Of a stretch of DNA of 64,000 nucleotides, positions 43,163 through 52,046 are shown in pieces; the stretch's first letter is position 1, and each line of letters begins with the position of its first letter. Both the position numbers and the translations under genes were made by a program. The stretch spans positions 138,428 to 202,427 of the forward strand of contig CAKSKA010000002.1 of NCBI GenBank assembly GCA_934464615.1. Reading direction: 5' to 3'. The notes under the pieces are model-generated. The model ran no database searches. It worked only from the letters and a program-made list of their open reading frames with translations, and was not told the DNA's origin. This DNA comes from an uncultured Eubacteriales bacterium (lineage in GTDB: Bacteria; Bacillota; Clostridia; Oscillospirales; Acutalibacteraceae).

Positions 43163-44032
43163 TTACTTTGAAGGATGGAACACATCCGCCACTTCGCTTA
43201 CGGATATGTACGCATCGGGATCGTTTTGTGCAACAATGGATTTAAGGCGGCCTATCTGGAAACGGTTTATTACCATATAAAGCACGGTTTTTTCTTTACC
43301 GGAATAAAATCCCGTGGCGCGTGTTGCGGTTATGCCGCACTCAAACGCATCGCAAAGGGCGCGCCCTACTTCCTCGGGTTTCTCGGTTACTATTGTGGCG
43401 GCTTTGTTGCGGTCAAGTCCCTCCACCATAAAGTCCACCGCCTTTATAGCGGCGGCATACGCCACAATGGAATACAGCGGCAGTATCCAGCTTTTAATTA
43501 CAAAACCGCAAACTATGTATAAAATTACGTTATAACCCATAACAAACGTGCCGACCGATATGCCCATGCGTTTTGCAAATATTACCGACAGCACTTCAAT
43601 GCCGTCCATTGCACCGCCGAAACGTATTGCAAGGCCGCTGCCGACGCCGGAAATCAATCCGCCGAACAGCGCGCACAAAAGCAGATCCTGCTTTGCAAGG
43701 GGAGATGCCGTAGCAACGTCAATCGGCAGAACATCGGTTATTAAAAATGCCGAAAGCGAGTACACCGTTACGGTAAAAATGGCATATACGGTGAAAACCC
43801 TGCCCTGTTTTTTAAGTCCGTACAAAAACAGGGGAATGTTGAGCACCAAAAGGAACAGCGACAGCGAAAAAGCAGGCGGTGTTATTTGGGAAAGCAGTAT
43901 TGCGGTGCCTGATATGCCGCTGTCATAAAGATTTACGGGGGCGATAAAAACGGTTACGCCGAACGCGTTTATTACACCCGCCAAAAAAAGCATTGCAAAG
44001 TTTTTAAATTTAAAGCGTGCCGAGTCCTTCAT
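43163..44032 (-). CDS. YitT family membrane protein (DUF161/DUF2179)
   Basis: 289 residues: about six membrane segments in the first 190 residues, then a cytoplasmic DUF2179 domain (KPEEVGRALCDAFECGITAT, RATGFYSGKEKTVLYMVINR, DPDAYISVSEVADV). Role of the family is unknown; possibly transport. Monocistronic. Confidence 0.92.
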   Translation of the reverse strand: MKDSARFKFKNFAMLFLAGVINAFGVTVFIAPVNLYDSGISGTAILLSQITPPAFSLSLFLLVLNIPLFLYGLKKQGRVFTVYAIFTVTVYSLSAFLITDVLPIDVATASPLAKQDLLLCALFGGLISGVGSGLAIRFGGAMDGIEVLSVIFAKRMGISVGTFVMGYNVILYIVCGFVIKSWILPLYSIVAYAAAIKAVDFMVEGLDRNKAATIVTEKPEEVGRALCDAFECGITATRATGFYSGKEKTVLYMVINRFQIGRLKSIVAQNDPDAYISVSEVADVFHPSK

Positions 44033-44154
44033 TATTATCGCCTGCCCTAATGTTATTTACAAACAGTCTAACATAAAACACCTTTAAATGTAAAGGGTAA
44101 ATAATTTTTGCGTGATTTTACGGCGGCCGTCGTGGGTGTATGCTCTCGGCACAG

Positions 44155-44183
44155 TTGACTTTTACGCGGTTTTGTGGTATTGT
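44155..44183 (+). promoter_or_regulatory. Promoter of the flippase gene
   Basis: TTGACT (44155-44160) and TATTGT (44178-44183), 17-bp spacer, followed by a 157-nt leader in which a GCGGCG-TCA-GCGCCG hairpin is the only structure I see. The 44033-44154 stretch holds nothing else recognisable. Confidence 0.65.
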
Positions 44184-44340
44184 ATTTACAATAAATGTAA
44201 GTAACTGATTTGCCGTGTCGGGTTTTTGGCAGCGGCTTTTTATAATTTTGCAGTTAAAAACGGGCTTTGCGGCGGCGTCAGCGCCGTAAAACAAATATTT
44301 GCTTCTTTTTCGGGGAAAACAAGAACTATGGGAGAAGTAT

Positions 44341-45834
44341 ATGCTTAACAGTATTAAAAAGAATTATATATACAACGTAAGCTATCAGATATTTACGCTG
44401 CTTATACCGTTTATTACAACGCCCTACATCTCGCGTGTTTTAAAACCGTACGGTGTGGGTATTTACAGTTATACAAATTCCATAGCCACGTACTTTTCTC
44501 TTGTGGCGGCGTTGGGTATTGCGTCCTACGGTGCGCGCGAGGTTGCAAGGGTACATTACGACAGGCAAAAATCCACAAAACTGTTTTACGAGCTTATGAT
44601 AATCCGCGTTGCGGCAACGGTTTTGTGCCTTTTAACCTATGTGGTGTTTGTATTTATTTTCGGACAGGTGCCTAAATATTACTTCGGCGCGGGACTTATA
44701 ATTGCCGCAATGATGTTTGACTGCAACTGGTTCTTTCAGGCAATGGAAGACTTTAAAATGCTGGCACTGCGCAGTTTTTTAATTAAAATAGTTTCGGTTT
44801 TAATGATTTTTACTTTTGTAAAGACCGCGGATGACCTTATAATATACATTGTAATACAATCGGGCAGTATACTTGTTTCCAACATTTTACCGCTGCCGAG
44901 TTTGCGTAGATATCTTGTTAAAATAGACTTTAAGCAGCTGCGGTTTAAAACGCACATTAAGGAAACGCTTATTTATTTTATACCCACAATAGCAACAAGT
45001 GTGTATACTATACTTGATAAAACCATGATAGGTCTGCTTACCGCGAATATGAACGAGAACGGTTTTTACGAGCAGGCACAAAAAATAGTTACCATGCTGC
45101 TTACCGTAATAACATCGCTTACAACGGTTGTCGGCGTGCGTACTTCGTTTTTGTTTGCTGCCGGAAAAACTGCGGAAATTAAACAGCATATAAGGGAAAC
45201 ATTCCGCTATATGTGTATGTTGGCGTTTCCGCTTATGTTCGGTCTTATGGCGTGCGCGGACACATTTGTACCGTGGTTTTTCGGCGAGGATTACGGCAAG
45301 GTAATACCGCTTTTGCGTATGTTTGCGCCGCTTGTACTGCTTATAGGCGTAAGCAATGTTTTAAGCGGACTGTACTTAATACCAAGCGGTCAGCGCGGTA
45401 AAAACAACAAGGCAATAATTGCGGGCGCGCTTATAAACGTGGTTATGAACTTATTGCTTATACCGGCGTTTAACACATACGGCGCAGTCATTGCGTCGGT
45501 CAGCGCGGAGTTGCTGATTTCCGTTGCCTTCCTTGTTTTCTCAAGGGAATATATATCGGTAAAAAGCATAGCCAAGGACGGCATAAAATATATGTTTATA
45601 GCCTTGATTATGGCATTGCCGGTTTATTACATCGGTACCGTTATGCCGCCGACGGCGACAACAACCGTTTTACAGGTTGCGGTAGGTATCGCAATATACT
45701 TCGGCGGACTTTTCTTAATGCACGACGATATGCTGACTTCGCTTATAAAACTTTTACTGCATCGCGGACCGGCAGAGCCGGAAGAAGAGATTGTAGATCC
45801 CGATATTGCCGAGGAAAAACAGGACGAACAGTAA
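44341..45834 (+). CDS. Wzx-like oligosaccharide flippase
   Basis: About 497 residues, 14 membrane segments, MOP superfamily (FITTPYISRVLKPYGVGIYS, DCNWFFQAMEDF). Such proteins flip lipid-linked sugars, usually in a polysaccharide cluster; here no glycosyltransferase is adjacent, which is unusual. The tail (residues 475-497) is acidic. ATG 44341 follows GGGAGAAGTAT and matches the family; an earlier ATG at 44299 adds 14 residues without a ribosome site. Confidence 0.9.
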   Translation: MLNSIKKNYIYNVSYQIFTLLIPFITTPYISRVLKPYGVGIYSYTNSIATYFSLVAALGIASYGAREVARVHYDRQKSTKLFYELMIIRVAATVLCLLTYVVFVFIFGQVPKYYFGAGLIIAAMMFDCNWFFQAMEDFKMLALRSFLIKIVSVLMIFTFVKTADDLIIYIVIQSGSILVSNILPLPSLRRYLVKIDFKQLRFKTHIKETLIYFIPTIATSVYTILDKTMIGLLTANMNENGFYEQAQKIVTMLLTVITSLTTVVGVRTSFLFAAGKTAEIKQHIRETFRYMCMLAFPLMFGLMACADTFVPWFFGEDYGKVIPLLRMFAPLVLLIGVSNVLSGLYLIPSGQRGKNNKAIIAGALINVVMNLLLIPAFNTYGAVIASVSAELLISVAFLVFSREYISVKSIAKDGIKYMFIALIMALPVYYIGTVMPPTATTTVLQVAVGIAIYFGGLFLMHDDMLTSLIKLLLHRGPAEPEEEIVDPDIAEEKQDEQ

Positions 45835-45842
45835 TAAAAAGC

Positions 45843-45876
45843 AAACCGTACACAGTTTAAGTGTGCGGTTTTTATT
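45843..45876 (+). terminator. Terminator of the flippase gene
   Basis: AACCGTACAC / GTGTGCGGTT hairpin (one mismatch) and T-run. Confidence 0.85.
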
Positions 45877-45882
45877 TTTGTA

Positions 45883-45938
45883 TTGACAAAAGGAAATAAA
45901 TTGAATATAATAAAAACTGTTCCAAAAGGAACAGTTTT
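45883..45938 (+). promoter_or_regulatory. Promoter with perfect palindromic operator for the Crp/Fnr-ABC operon
   Basis: TTGACA (45883-45888), 17-bp spacer, TATAAT (45906-45911). Directly downstream is AAAACTGTTCC-AAAA-GGAACAGTTTT (45913-45938): 11-bp perfect arms across the transcription start, the geometry of an autoregulatory Crp/Fnr site. Confidence 0.85.
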
Positions 45939-45952
45939 AAGGACGGTCGGAT

Positions 45953-46588
45953 ATGTTTGATATAAAACAAAATTTTCTTTTTGACGGATTACGGGAAACA
46001 GAAAAGGAAAATATAATAAAGGATATACCGGCACCCGAAAAATTTAAAAAGGGCGAGCAGATATACACCGCAACGCAATACAGGCAGGCGCTGGGCATAA
46101 TTATATGCGGCAGCGCGGCGGCATACTCCGGCAAGGTTATAAAGCGGACTTTTACCGCGGGGGATACTTTCGGGGCAGCGGCTGTTTTCGGCAGCGGGGA
46201 CGGATATATAAGCGACATTACCGCAACGGGCGATACGCAAATTGTGTTTATAACACAGCGTACACTTGAGGGACTGTTTAACTCGTATCCTCGGTGCGCG
46301 GTAAATTATATACGTTTTTTGTCGCAAAAGGTCTGTTTTTTAAACAAACGGCTGGCGCAGTTTACCGCAAGCGATACACAGGCAAAACTGTACAGGTTTT
46401 TGGTATCCGCAGCGGATGACGACGGCAGAGTGTGCGTTAAAAGTATGACTGCCCTTGCAAAACTTACGGGAATGGGAAGGACAAGTCTTTACCGTGCGCT
46501 TGACGCATTGACTGCGGCGCATGTTATAGAAAAAAACAACAATATTATAAGCATTGTATCGGTCGGCACAGACGCCGATGCGGATTAA
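45953..46588 (+). CDS. Crp/Fnr family transcriptional regulator
   Basis: 211 residues: cyclic-nucleotide-binding-like domain (residues about 20-120) and a C-terminal winged helix (SMTALAKLTGMGRTSLYRAL). The cAMP-binding RxS motif is not present, and no Fe-S cysteine cluster is evident, so the effector is unknown. It heads an operon with an ABC importer 26 bp downstream and probably controls it in response to the imported solute or its product. Confidence 0.9.
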   Translation: MFDIKQNFLFDGLRETEKENIIKDIPAPEKFKKGEQIYTATQYRQALGIIICGSAAAYSGKVIKRTFTAGDTFGAAAVFGSGDGYISDITATGDTQIVFITQRTLEGLFNSYPRCAVNYIRFLSQKVCFLNKRLAQFTASDTQAKLYRFLVSAADDDGRVCVKSMTALAKLTGMGRTSLYRALDALTAAHVIEKNNNIISIVSVGTDADAD

Positions 46589-46614
46589 AATGCAAACGAA
46601 AAGGCGGTAGTAAA

Positions 46615-47628
46615 ATGAAAAAAATAATTGCATTAATTATGTGTGTTGCGCTTGCATGCAGTTTTGCGGCTTGCGGCAGCAAAGGAAATCAGGATGCATC
46701 GAGCGATGTTGCGGCATCCTACGAGAAGCAGGACATTAACGTGTTTATGCTGTCAGGTCCTACGGGAATAGGCGCCGTAAATATGATGCAGGAAGCGGAA
46801 AACGGCACGGCTGCCGACAATTACAAGTTTAGTGTAGCGGCACAGCCGACCGAAATAGTTTCCAAAATTTCCAACAAAGAAGCGGACATTGCCGCTGTTG
46901 CAACAAACCTTGCGGCAACAATTTACAACAAAACAGAAGGCAAAGTAACCGTACTTGCGGTAAACACTTTGGGCGTTTTAAATGTTGTAACAAACGGCGA
47001 TACGACGGTTGACAGCCTTGCGGATTTAAAGGGAAAGACCGTTTACACAACAGGTCAGGGCGCAAATCCCGAATACATTATTAACTATTTGCTGCGTAAA
47101 AACGGCGTAGATCCGTCGGCAGACCTTAAAATTAATTTTGTGGGCGACGGCACAGAATTACTGACCGTGTTTGCGACCGAGCCGAACGCGGTTGTTATAG
47201 CGCCTCAACCGGTTGCAACATCCATTACGGCAAAGTACGACACGGCAAAAATCGCCGTTGACCTTACAAAAGAATGGGAAAAGACAGCAAGCGATTCCGC
47301 GCTTATGATGGGCTGCGTAATTGTACGCAACGACTTTTTGGAAAACAATCCCGATGCCGTTGACAGATTTATGAGCGACTATAAAAAATCGGTTGAAAAA
47401 GCTACATCCGATATTGATACAACCGCAGATCTTTGCGAAAAATACGGCATTGTGGCAAAGGCGGCAATAGCCAAAAAGGCAATACCGGCATGCAACATCT
47501 GTTTTGTAACGGGCAGCGAGATGAAAACAAAACTTTCGGGATATTTGCAGGTAATGTTCGAGGCAAATCCGACATCGGTAGGCGGTAAACTTCCGGCAGA
47601 CGATTTTTACTTTAACTACACAAAATAA
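46615..47628 (+). CDS. NitT/TauT-type ABC transporter substrate-binding lipoprotein
   Basis: 337 residues. Lipobox FAAC near residue 20 and a type 2 periplasmic binding fold (VFMLSGPTGIGAVNMMQEAE, ADIAAVATNLAATIYN, LADLKGKTVYTTGQGANPEY). The group includes binders of nitrate, sulfonates, taurine, thiamine precursors and others; ligand not deducible. RBS AAAAGGCGG. Overlaps the permease start by 1 nt. Confidence 0.9.
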   Translation: MKKIIALIMCVALACSFAACGSKGNQDASSDVAASYEKQDINVFMLSGPTGIGAVNMMQEAENGTAADNYKFSVAAQPTEIVSKISNKEADIAAVATNLAATIYNKTEGKVTVLAVNTLGVLNVVTNGDTTVDSLADLKGKTVYTTGQGANPEYIINYLLRKNGVDPSADLKINFVGDGTELLTVFATEPNAVVIAPQPVATSITAKYDTAKIAVDLTKEWEKTASDSALMMGCVIVRNDFLENNPDAVDRFMSDYKKSVEKATSDIDTTADLCEKYGIVAKAAIAKKAIPACNICFVTGSEMKTKLSGYLQVMFEANPTSVGGKLPADDFYFNYTK

Positions 47629-48374
47629 TGAAAGCAAAAAAAATAGTTTTAAAAATTGCGGCGATCCTTTTCTGGATTGCCGCATGGCATATAGGCGCGT
47701 CTGCGGCAAATAAAAATATGCTGATTGCAATTCCGCTGCCGCTGCAAACCCTTGAGGCATTTTGGCACAATATTGGTCGGGCGGACTTTTTGTCGGCCGT
47801 AGGGCGCTCCCTTTTACATATTGCGGCAGGATTTATATGCGCCGCGGTATTGGGGCTGACGCTTGGCATGGCGGCAGGCGCAAACAGGGCGTTTTACACA
47901 CTTATTTCTCCCATAACGCACTTAATACGCAGTGTGCCGGTAGCGGCATTTATAATACTTGCGTGGCTGTGGATACCAAGCGGCATACTGCCGTCGTTTA
48001 TATCGTTTTTAACGGTTTTTCCGATAGTTTGGCTGCAGGTAATGGCAGGCACCGCCGGCATTGATAAAAAACTGACGGAAGTGCCGCGGGTAATGCGCGT
48101 ATCGCGCGTTAAAGTTTTTTTCGGCATAAAACTGCCTATGACAATGCCGTACTTCCGCACAAGCTGCATTACGGGATTGGGTTTTGCGTGGAAATCGGGA
48201 GTAGCGGCAGAAGTAATATGCAACCCTACGGGCACTATAGGCTCTATGCTGTCGCGCGCAAAGCAGACTATCGACTATCCGCAGGTTTTTGCCGTAACCC
48301 TTACCATTGTTTTGTTAAGCCTGTTGCTTGAAAACATAATAAAGCTGTTGTGGAGGGAAAAACGGTATGATTGA
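47628..48374 (+). CDS. ABC transporter permease (NitT/TauT type)
   Basis: 248 residues, six membrane segments, with the ATPase-contact motif in VPRVMRVSRVKVFFGIKLPM and the coupling region typical of SsuC/TauC. Starts at an ATG overlapping the preceding stop (TAATG). Its end overlaps the ATPase gene by 8 nt. Confidence 0.92.
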   Translation: MKAKKIVLKIAAILFWIAAWHIGASAANKNMLIAIPLPLQTLEAFWHNIGRADFLSAVGRSLLHIAAGFICAAVLGLTLGMAAGANRAFYTLISPITHLIRSVPVAAFIILAWLWIPSGILPSFISFLTVFPIVWLQVMAGTAGIDKKLTEVPRVMRVSRVKVFFGIKLPMTMPYFRTSCITGLGFAWKSGVAAEVICNPTGTIGSMLSRAKQTIDYPQVFAVTLTIVLLSLLLENIIKLLWREKRYD

Positions 48375-48924
48375 ACTTGAAAATATTGATTTTTCCTACG
48401 GCGGCACGCAGGTGCTTAAAAATTTTTCGCTTTGCGTGGGTACAGGGCGGCGTATATGTCTTTTCGGGCAGTCGGGCTGCGGAAAAACCACGGTTTTGCG
48501 GCTTATTACGGGACTTGAAAAGTGCATTTCGGGCAGTGTTGCAATAACCGACGGCAGTGATTTTTCCTGTACGTTTCAAGAGGACAGACTGATACCCTGC
48601 CGCACGGTATTAAAGAATTTAACGCTGTACGCAAAAAAGGAAAAATGCACGGCAATGCTGGACGCGTTGGGACTCGGCGGAACGGAAAACAAATATCCGT
48701 CGCAGTTATCCGGCGGTCAGCGGCGCAGGGTATCGCTTGCAAGATGTTTACTGACCGACGCAGACATATATATTTTTGACGAGCCGTTTAACGGACTTGA
48801 CGGTGACACTGCACGGCTGTGCGCCGACCTTATAAACGGGAAAACAAAGGGCAAAACGGTTGTTTGCGTATCGCACAACCTGCGTGACGCTCAACTTTTA
48901 AATGCCGATATTGTTAATATGTAA
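48367..48924 (+). CDS. ABC transporter ATP-binding protein (NitT/TauT type, short)
   Basis: 185 residues, shorter than the usual 240-260 of this family: Walker A GQSGCGKTT, Q-loop TFQEDRLIP, signature LSGGQRRR and Walker B IYIFDEPFNGLD are complete, so it is likely active; the usual C-terminal extension is absent. Last gene of the operon, followed by a shared terminator. Confidence 0.92.
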   Translation: MIELENIDFSYGGTQVLKNFSLCVGTGRRICLFGQSGCGKTTVLRLITGLEKCISGSVAITDGSDFSCTFQEDRLIPCRTVLKNLTLYAKKEKCTAMLDALGLGGTENKYPSQLSGGQRRRVSLARCLLTDADIYIFDEPFNGLDGDTARLCADLINGKTKGKTVVCVSHNLRDAQLLNADIVNM

Positions 48925-48925
48925 C

Positions 48926-48959
48926 AAAACTCCCGTCTTACTGCAAGACGGGAGTTTTT
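48926..48959. terminator. Bidirectional terminator
   Basis: AAAACTCCCGTCTT / AAGACGGGAGTTTT stem with short loop between convergent genes. Confidence 0.93.
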
Positions 48960-48970
48960 ACTTTTTTAAA

Positions 48971-50185
48971 TTAATCTTTCTCAATTAATTTTTTCATAAT
49001 ATCCGGACCGTGCTTAACCAAAATACCGGTCTTTGCGGCGTTATCCTCCGTAAACGGGGAAATGCCGTTTTCTTTTTTGCGGCTGTCGTACAAAAGGTAC
49101 GGTACGGCGTCGCTTGTGTGGGTTTTTATGCAAAGCGGCGTGGGGTGGTCGGGCATTATAAGCATACGGAAGTCGCCCATCCGTCCCAAAAATTCGCACA
49201 AAGGTCCTACAGCGGTGCGGTCGATAATTTCAATTGCCCTTTTCTTATTTTCGGCTTCGCCGCGGTGTCCGCATTCGTCGGGCGCCTCAAAATGCAGATA
49301 AACCAAATCGCTGCCGTTCTCAAAGGCTTTTTTTGCCGCCTCAACCTTGCCGGCAAAGTTTGTGTCGATATATCCGGTAGCGCCGTCAACTTCGGGCGTG
49401 TCCATACCGGCGCATATGCCTATGCCTTTAAGCAGGTCGACTGCGGAAATTACGGTACATTTAAGGCCTGTTTTTTCCCTGAAGTTTTCAAGCTGCGGCT
49501 TTTTACCTTCGCCCCACAGCCAAATTGAGTTTGCCGGACGCAGTCCGCGCGCGGCACGCGCAATATTTACAGGGTGGTTTTTAAGTATGTCGTAACTTTT
49601 TTTCATAAGATTTATAAGGTCTGCCGCATTGGCACTGTCGCTTAAATGCGGACCGATGACCTTACCGCTTATATCGTGCGGCGGAGTCATGGTGCCGAGG
49701 TCTGTAGTGCCGTTTTTAACCACTAAACAGTGGCGGTAGGCAACGCCTGCGTAAAATTTATAAATATCGCTGCCGAGTTCTTCGTCCACGGTTTTTATAA
49801 TCTCGCGCGCCTCTTCGGTCGAAATATCGCCGGCACAGTAATCAACCATTGTTTTGTCGGCATAGTTTTCCTCGTCCGACAGGGTTACTAAATTGCAGCG
49901 CAGGGCAACGTCGGTGGGTTTTAAGTCCACGCCTATACTCGCCGCCTCCAGCGGAGAACGTCCCGTATAGCAAAGCAGCGGATCGTATCCCATTACCGAA
50001 AGATTAGCAACGTCGCTTCCGGGTTTAAGTCCGTCAGCCACGGTTTTGCAAAGACCTACTTCCGAAATTTTTGCAAGTGCGTCCATATTGGGTTTGTCGG
50101 CGGCTTCCATAGGTGTTTTGCCGCCGAGCACGGTGTCGCAGTGTTTGTCTGCCATACCGTCGCATAAAACAACAAGGTACTTCAT
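48971..50185 (-). CDS. apgM: Cofactor-independent phosphoglycerate mutase (ApgM type)
   Basis: 404 residues of the alkaline phosphatase superfamily, archaeal-type iPGM. N-terminal metal site MKYLVVLCDGMAD, the segment GSDVANLSVMGYDP, YTGRSPLEAASIGV, and C-terminal metal ligands in LMIMPDHPTPLCIKTHTSDA. Interconverts 3- and 2-phosphoglycerate in glycolysis. ATG 50185 follows AAGGAGA; the ORF extends upstream with no ribosome site. Confidence 0.9.
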   Translation of the reverse strand: MKYLVVLCDGMADKHCDTVLGGKTPMEAADKPNMDALAKISEVGLCKTVADGLKPGSDVANLSVMGYDPLLCYTGRSPLEAASIGVDLKPTDVALRCNLVTLSDEENYADKTMVDYCAGDISTEEAREIIKTVDEELGSDIYKFYAGVAYRHCLVVKNGTTDLGTMTPPHDISGKVIGPHLSDSANAADLINLMKKSYDILKNHPVNIARAARGLRPANSIWLWGEGKKPQLENFREKTGLKCTVISAVDLLKGIGICAGMDTPEVDGATGYIDTNFAGKVEAAKKAFENGSDLVYLHFEAPDECGHRGEAENKKRAIEIIDRTAVGPLCEFLGRMGDFRMLIMPDHPTPLCIKTHTSDAVPYLLYDSRKKENGISPFTEDNAAKTGILVKHGPDIMKKLIEKD

Positions 50186-50280
50186 AAGAAATCTCCTTAA
50201 TAAAATTCTTAAATACATTATATATATATAATGGCGCGGTGTAAAGTGCCAAATGAAAATTTTTAAGGAGGAAAAGCGCA

Positions 50281-51636
50281 TTGTCGGCATTTTCGGACAC
50301 GGGTATGATGTTTTCGGCGCTGTCTATACTTGCGGTAGGCGTAATTTTGAGTTTACGCACACGTTTTGTACAGGTACGAAAACTGAACAAGGCGTTTAAA
50401 TATTTGTTTTTGCCCGAGGACGGCGACGGGCAGATAAGCGGATTCGGCGCGCTTTGCACATCGCTTTCCGCCACAATAGGCACGGGCAATATAATAGGTG
50501 TTGCAACGGCGGTAAAATTGGGCGGTGCGGGTGCGCTTTTTTGGATGGCGGTCGCAGGATTTTTCGGTATGGCGACAAAATATGCCGAGGGCATGCTTGC
50601 CGTAAAATACCGTGTTAAAAATCCCGACGGGACGGTATCGGGCGGGCCGTTTTATTATATAGAACGCGGAATTTGTCCGCGTTACAGCCGAAAATTCGGT
50701 ATATTGGCACGGCTTTTTGCCTTTTTTTGTATGAGTGCAGGACTGCTTGGCATAGGTACGCTGACGCAGTCCAACGGAATTGCCGACGCGGTTGACAGAA
50801 TAACAGACAGCCGTGTGCTGTTTAACCTTTGCGGCAGGCAAATAACCCTGTCGGCAGCGGTGGTAAGCGTTACGGTAACGGTGTGTGCAATGCTTATTAT
50901 TAAGGGCGGCACAAAAAGCATTGCAAGGGCAAGCGAAATAATAGTGCCGTTTATGTCGGCGGCGTATGTTTTGTTGATGCTTTTTGTAATTGCGGTTAAT
51001 TACCGTAATTTGCCGTCGGCGTTCTCGCAGATAATAAAGGGCGCGTTTACACTGCGCTCGGCAGGGGGCGCGGCATCGGGCGTGGGTTTTTGCGCGGCAA
51101 TAAAATACGGCGTTACACGCGGAGTTTTCTCTAACGAGGCAGGACTCGGCTCGGCGGCGATAGCGGCGGCACAGGCACGCAGCGGCGACAGTGTGCGTCA
51201 GGGGCTTGTAACCATGACCGGTACTTTTATAGATACCCTTGTAATTTGCATGATGACCGGCCTTGCCGTAATTTGCACATCCTCGGCAAACGGCAGCGCC
51301 GAGGGTTTTAATATAACCGCAAACGCGCTTTTGTCTTTGCCGTTTTCCTACAGGGTGTGCGAAATTTTGCTGTGCGTTTGCCTTATATTTTTTGCCTTTA
51401 CAACAGTTGTCGGGTGGAATTTTTATTCGGAAAAATGTTTTGAATATCTTTGCGGCGGAGAAACACGGCTTATGCCTGTTTTCAGGCTTGTTTATATGGC
51501 GGCTGTGGCGGCAGGGCCGTTTTTAAACACGGCGGCGGCATGGGGCATTGCCGATGTATGCAATCTGCTTGCCGTATTTCCTAATTTAATTGCGCTTGTA
51601 ATTTTAACGGGCAAAAAATTTTCAAGCGGCGAATAG
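50281..51636 (+). CDS. Sodium:alanine symporter family (AGCS) transporter
   Basis: 451 residues, 10-11 membrane segments. The AGCS pattern is clear: SATIGTGNIIGVATAVKLGG, GGPFYYIERG and GVTRGVFSNEAGLGSAAIAA. Imports alanine or glycine with sodium. Uses a TTG start with AAGGAGG upstream. Divergent from apgM. Confidence 0.93.
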   Translation: MSAFSDTGMMFSALSILAVGVILSLRTRFVQVRKLNKAFKYLFLPEDGDGQISGFGALCTSLSATIGTGNIIGVATAVKLGGAGALFWMAVAGFFGMATKYAEGMLAVKYRVKNPDGTVSGGPFYYIERGICPRYSRKFGILARLFAFFCMSAGLLGIGTLTQSNGIADAVDRITDSRVLFNLCGRQITLSAAVVSVTVTVCAMLIIKGGTKSIARASEIIVPFMSAAYVLLMLFVIAVNYRNLPSAFSQIIKGAFTLRSAGGAASGVGFCAAIKYGVTRGVFSNEAGLGSAAIAAAQARSGDSVRQGLVTMTGTFIDTLVICMMTGLAVICTSSANGSAEGFNITANALLSLPFSYRVCEILLCVCLIFFAFTTVVGWNFYSEKCFEYLCGGETRLMPVFRLVYMAAVAAGPFLNTAAAWGIADVCNLLAVFPNLIALVILTGKKFSSGE

Positions 51637-51678
51637 GGGGGCGGATAAGACACTTTTGTCACAGGACGCTTAAATTTA

Positions 51679-51740
51679 CGATATATCCCACACGATTTAT
51701 CGCAAATGTGGATAAACTGCTATTAACGATATATCGCACA
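51679..51740 (+). promoter_or_regulatory. Triple direct repeat, likely operator of the XRE gene
   Basis: Three copies of a 14-mer CGATWTATCSCAMA: 51679-51692, 51693-51706 (adjacent, same phase) and 51727-51740. A perfect DnaA-box match (minus strand TTATCCACA, 51714-51706) falls between the second and third copies. Confidence 0.6.
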
Positions 51741-51751
51741 GAGGTTTATAT

Positions 51752-51994
51752 ATGAATATAAAAGAGGCTGTTGAAAAGAGAATTATTGAGCTTTGCAACG
51801 AAAGAAATATGGCAATCAATGCTCTGGCTAATACGTCAGGAGTTGCGCCGTCTACGATTTACAGCATGTTGAACGAGAAAAGCAAAAATCCCGGAGTTGT
51901 ATCTATTAAAATGATTTGCGACGGCTTGGAAATAAGCATAAGACAATTTTTTGACAGCGATTTATTTGATGATTTAGAACAGGAAATAAAATAA
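51752..51994 (+). CDS. Small XRE-family helix-turn-helix regulator
   Basis: 80 residues, a single HTH_3-type domain (NALANTSGVAPSTIYSMLNE) followed by a short acidic tail (FFDSDLFDDLEQEIK). Such free-standing XRE domains often control neighbouring loci or themselves; the triple repeat just upstream suggests autoregulation. Codon use is somewhat AT-richer than the neighbours. No partner gene is visible. Confidence 0.9.
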   Translation: MNIKEAVEKRIIELCNERNMAINALANTSGVAPSTIYSMLNEKSKNPGVVSIKMICDGLEISIRQFFDSDLFDDLEQEIK

Positions 51995-51996
51995 TA

Positions 51997-52034
51997 CAAC
52001 CCCCGTATCAGTTGAGGTACGGGGGGTTGCTTTT
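51997..52034. terminator. Bidirectional terminator
   Basis: AACCCCC-GTA stem pairing with TAC-GGGGGGTT between convergent XRE and htpG genes. Confidence 0.85.
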
Positions 52035-52046
52035 AAGCACATTAAA

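Noticed and set aside
51706..51714. Second replication origin at a DnaA-box match near the XRE gene
   Set aside because: A single 9-mer match is expected by chance several times per window of this size and it lies inside the regulator's repeat array.
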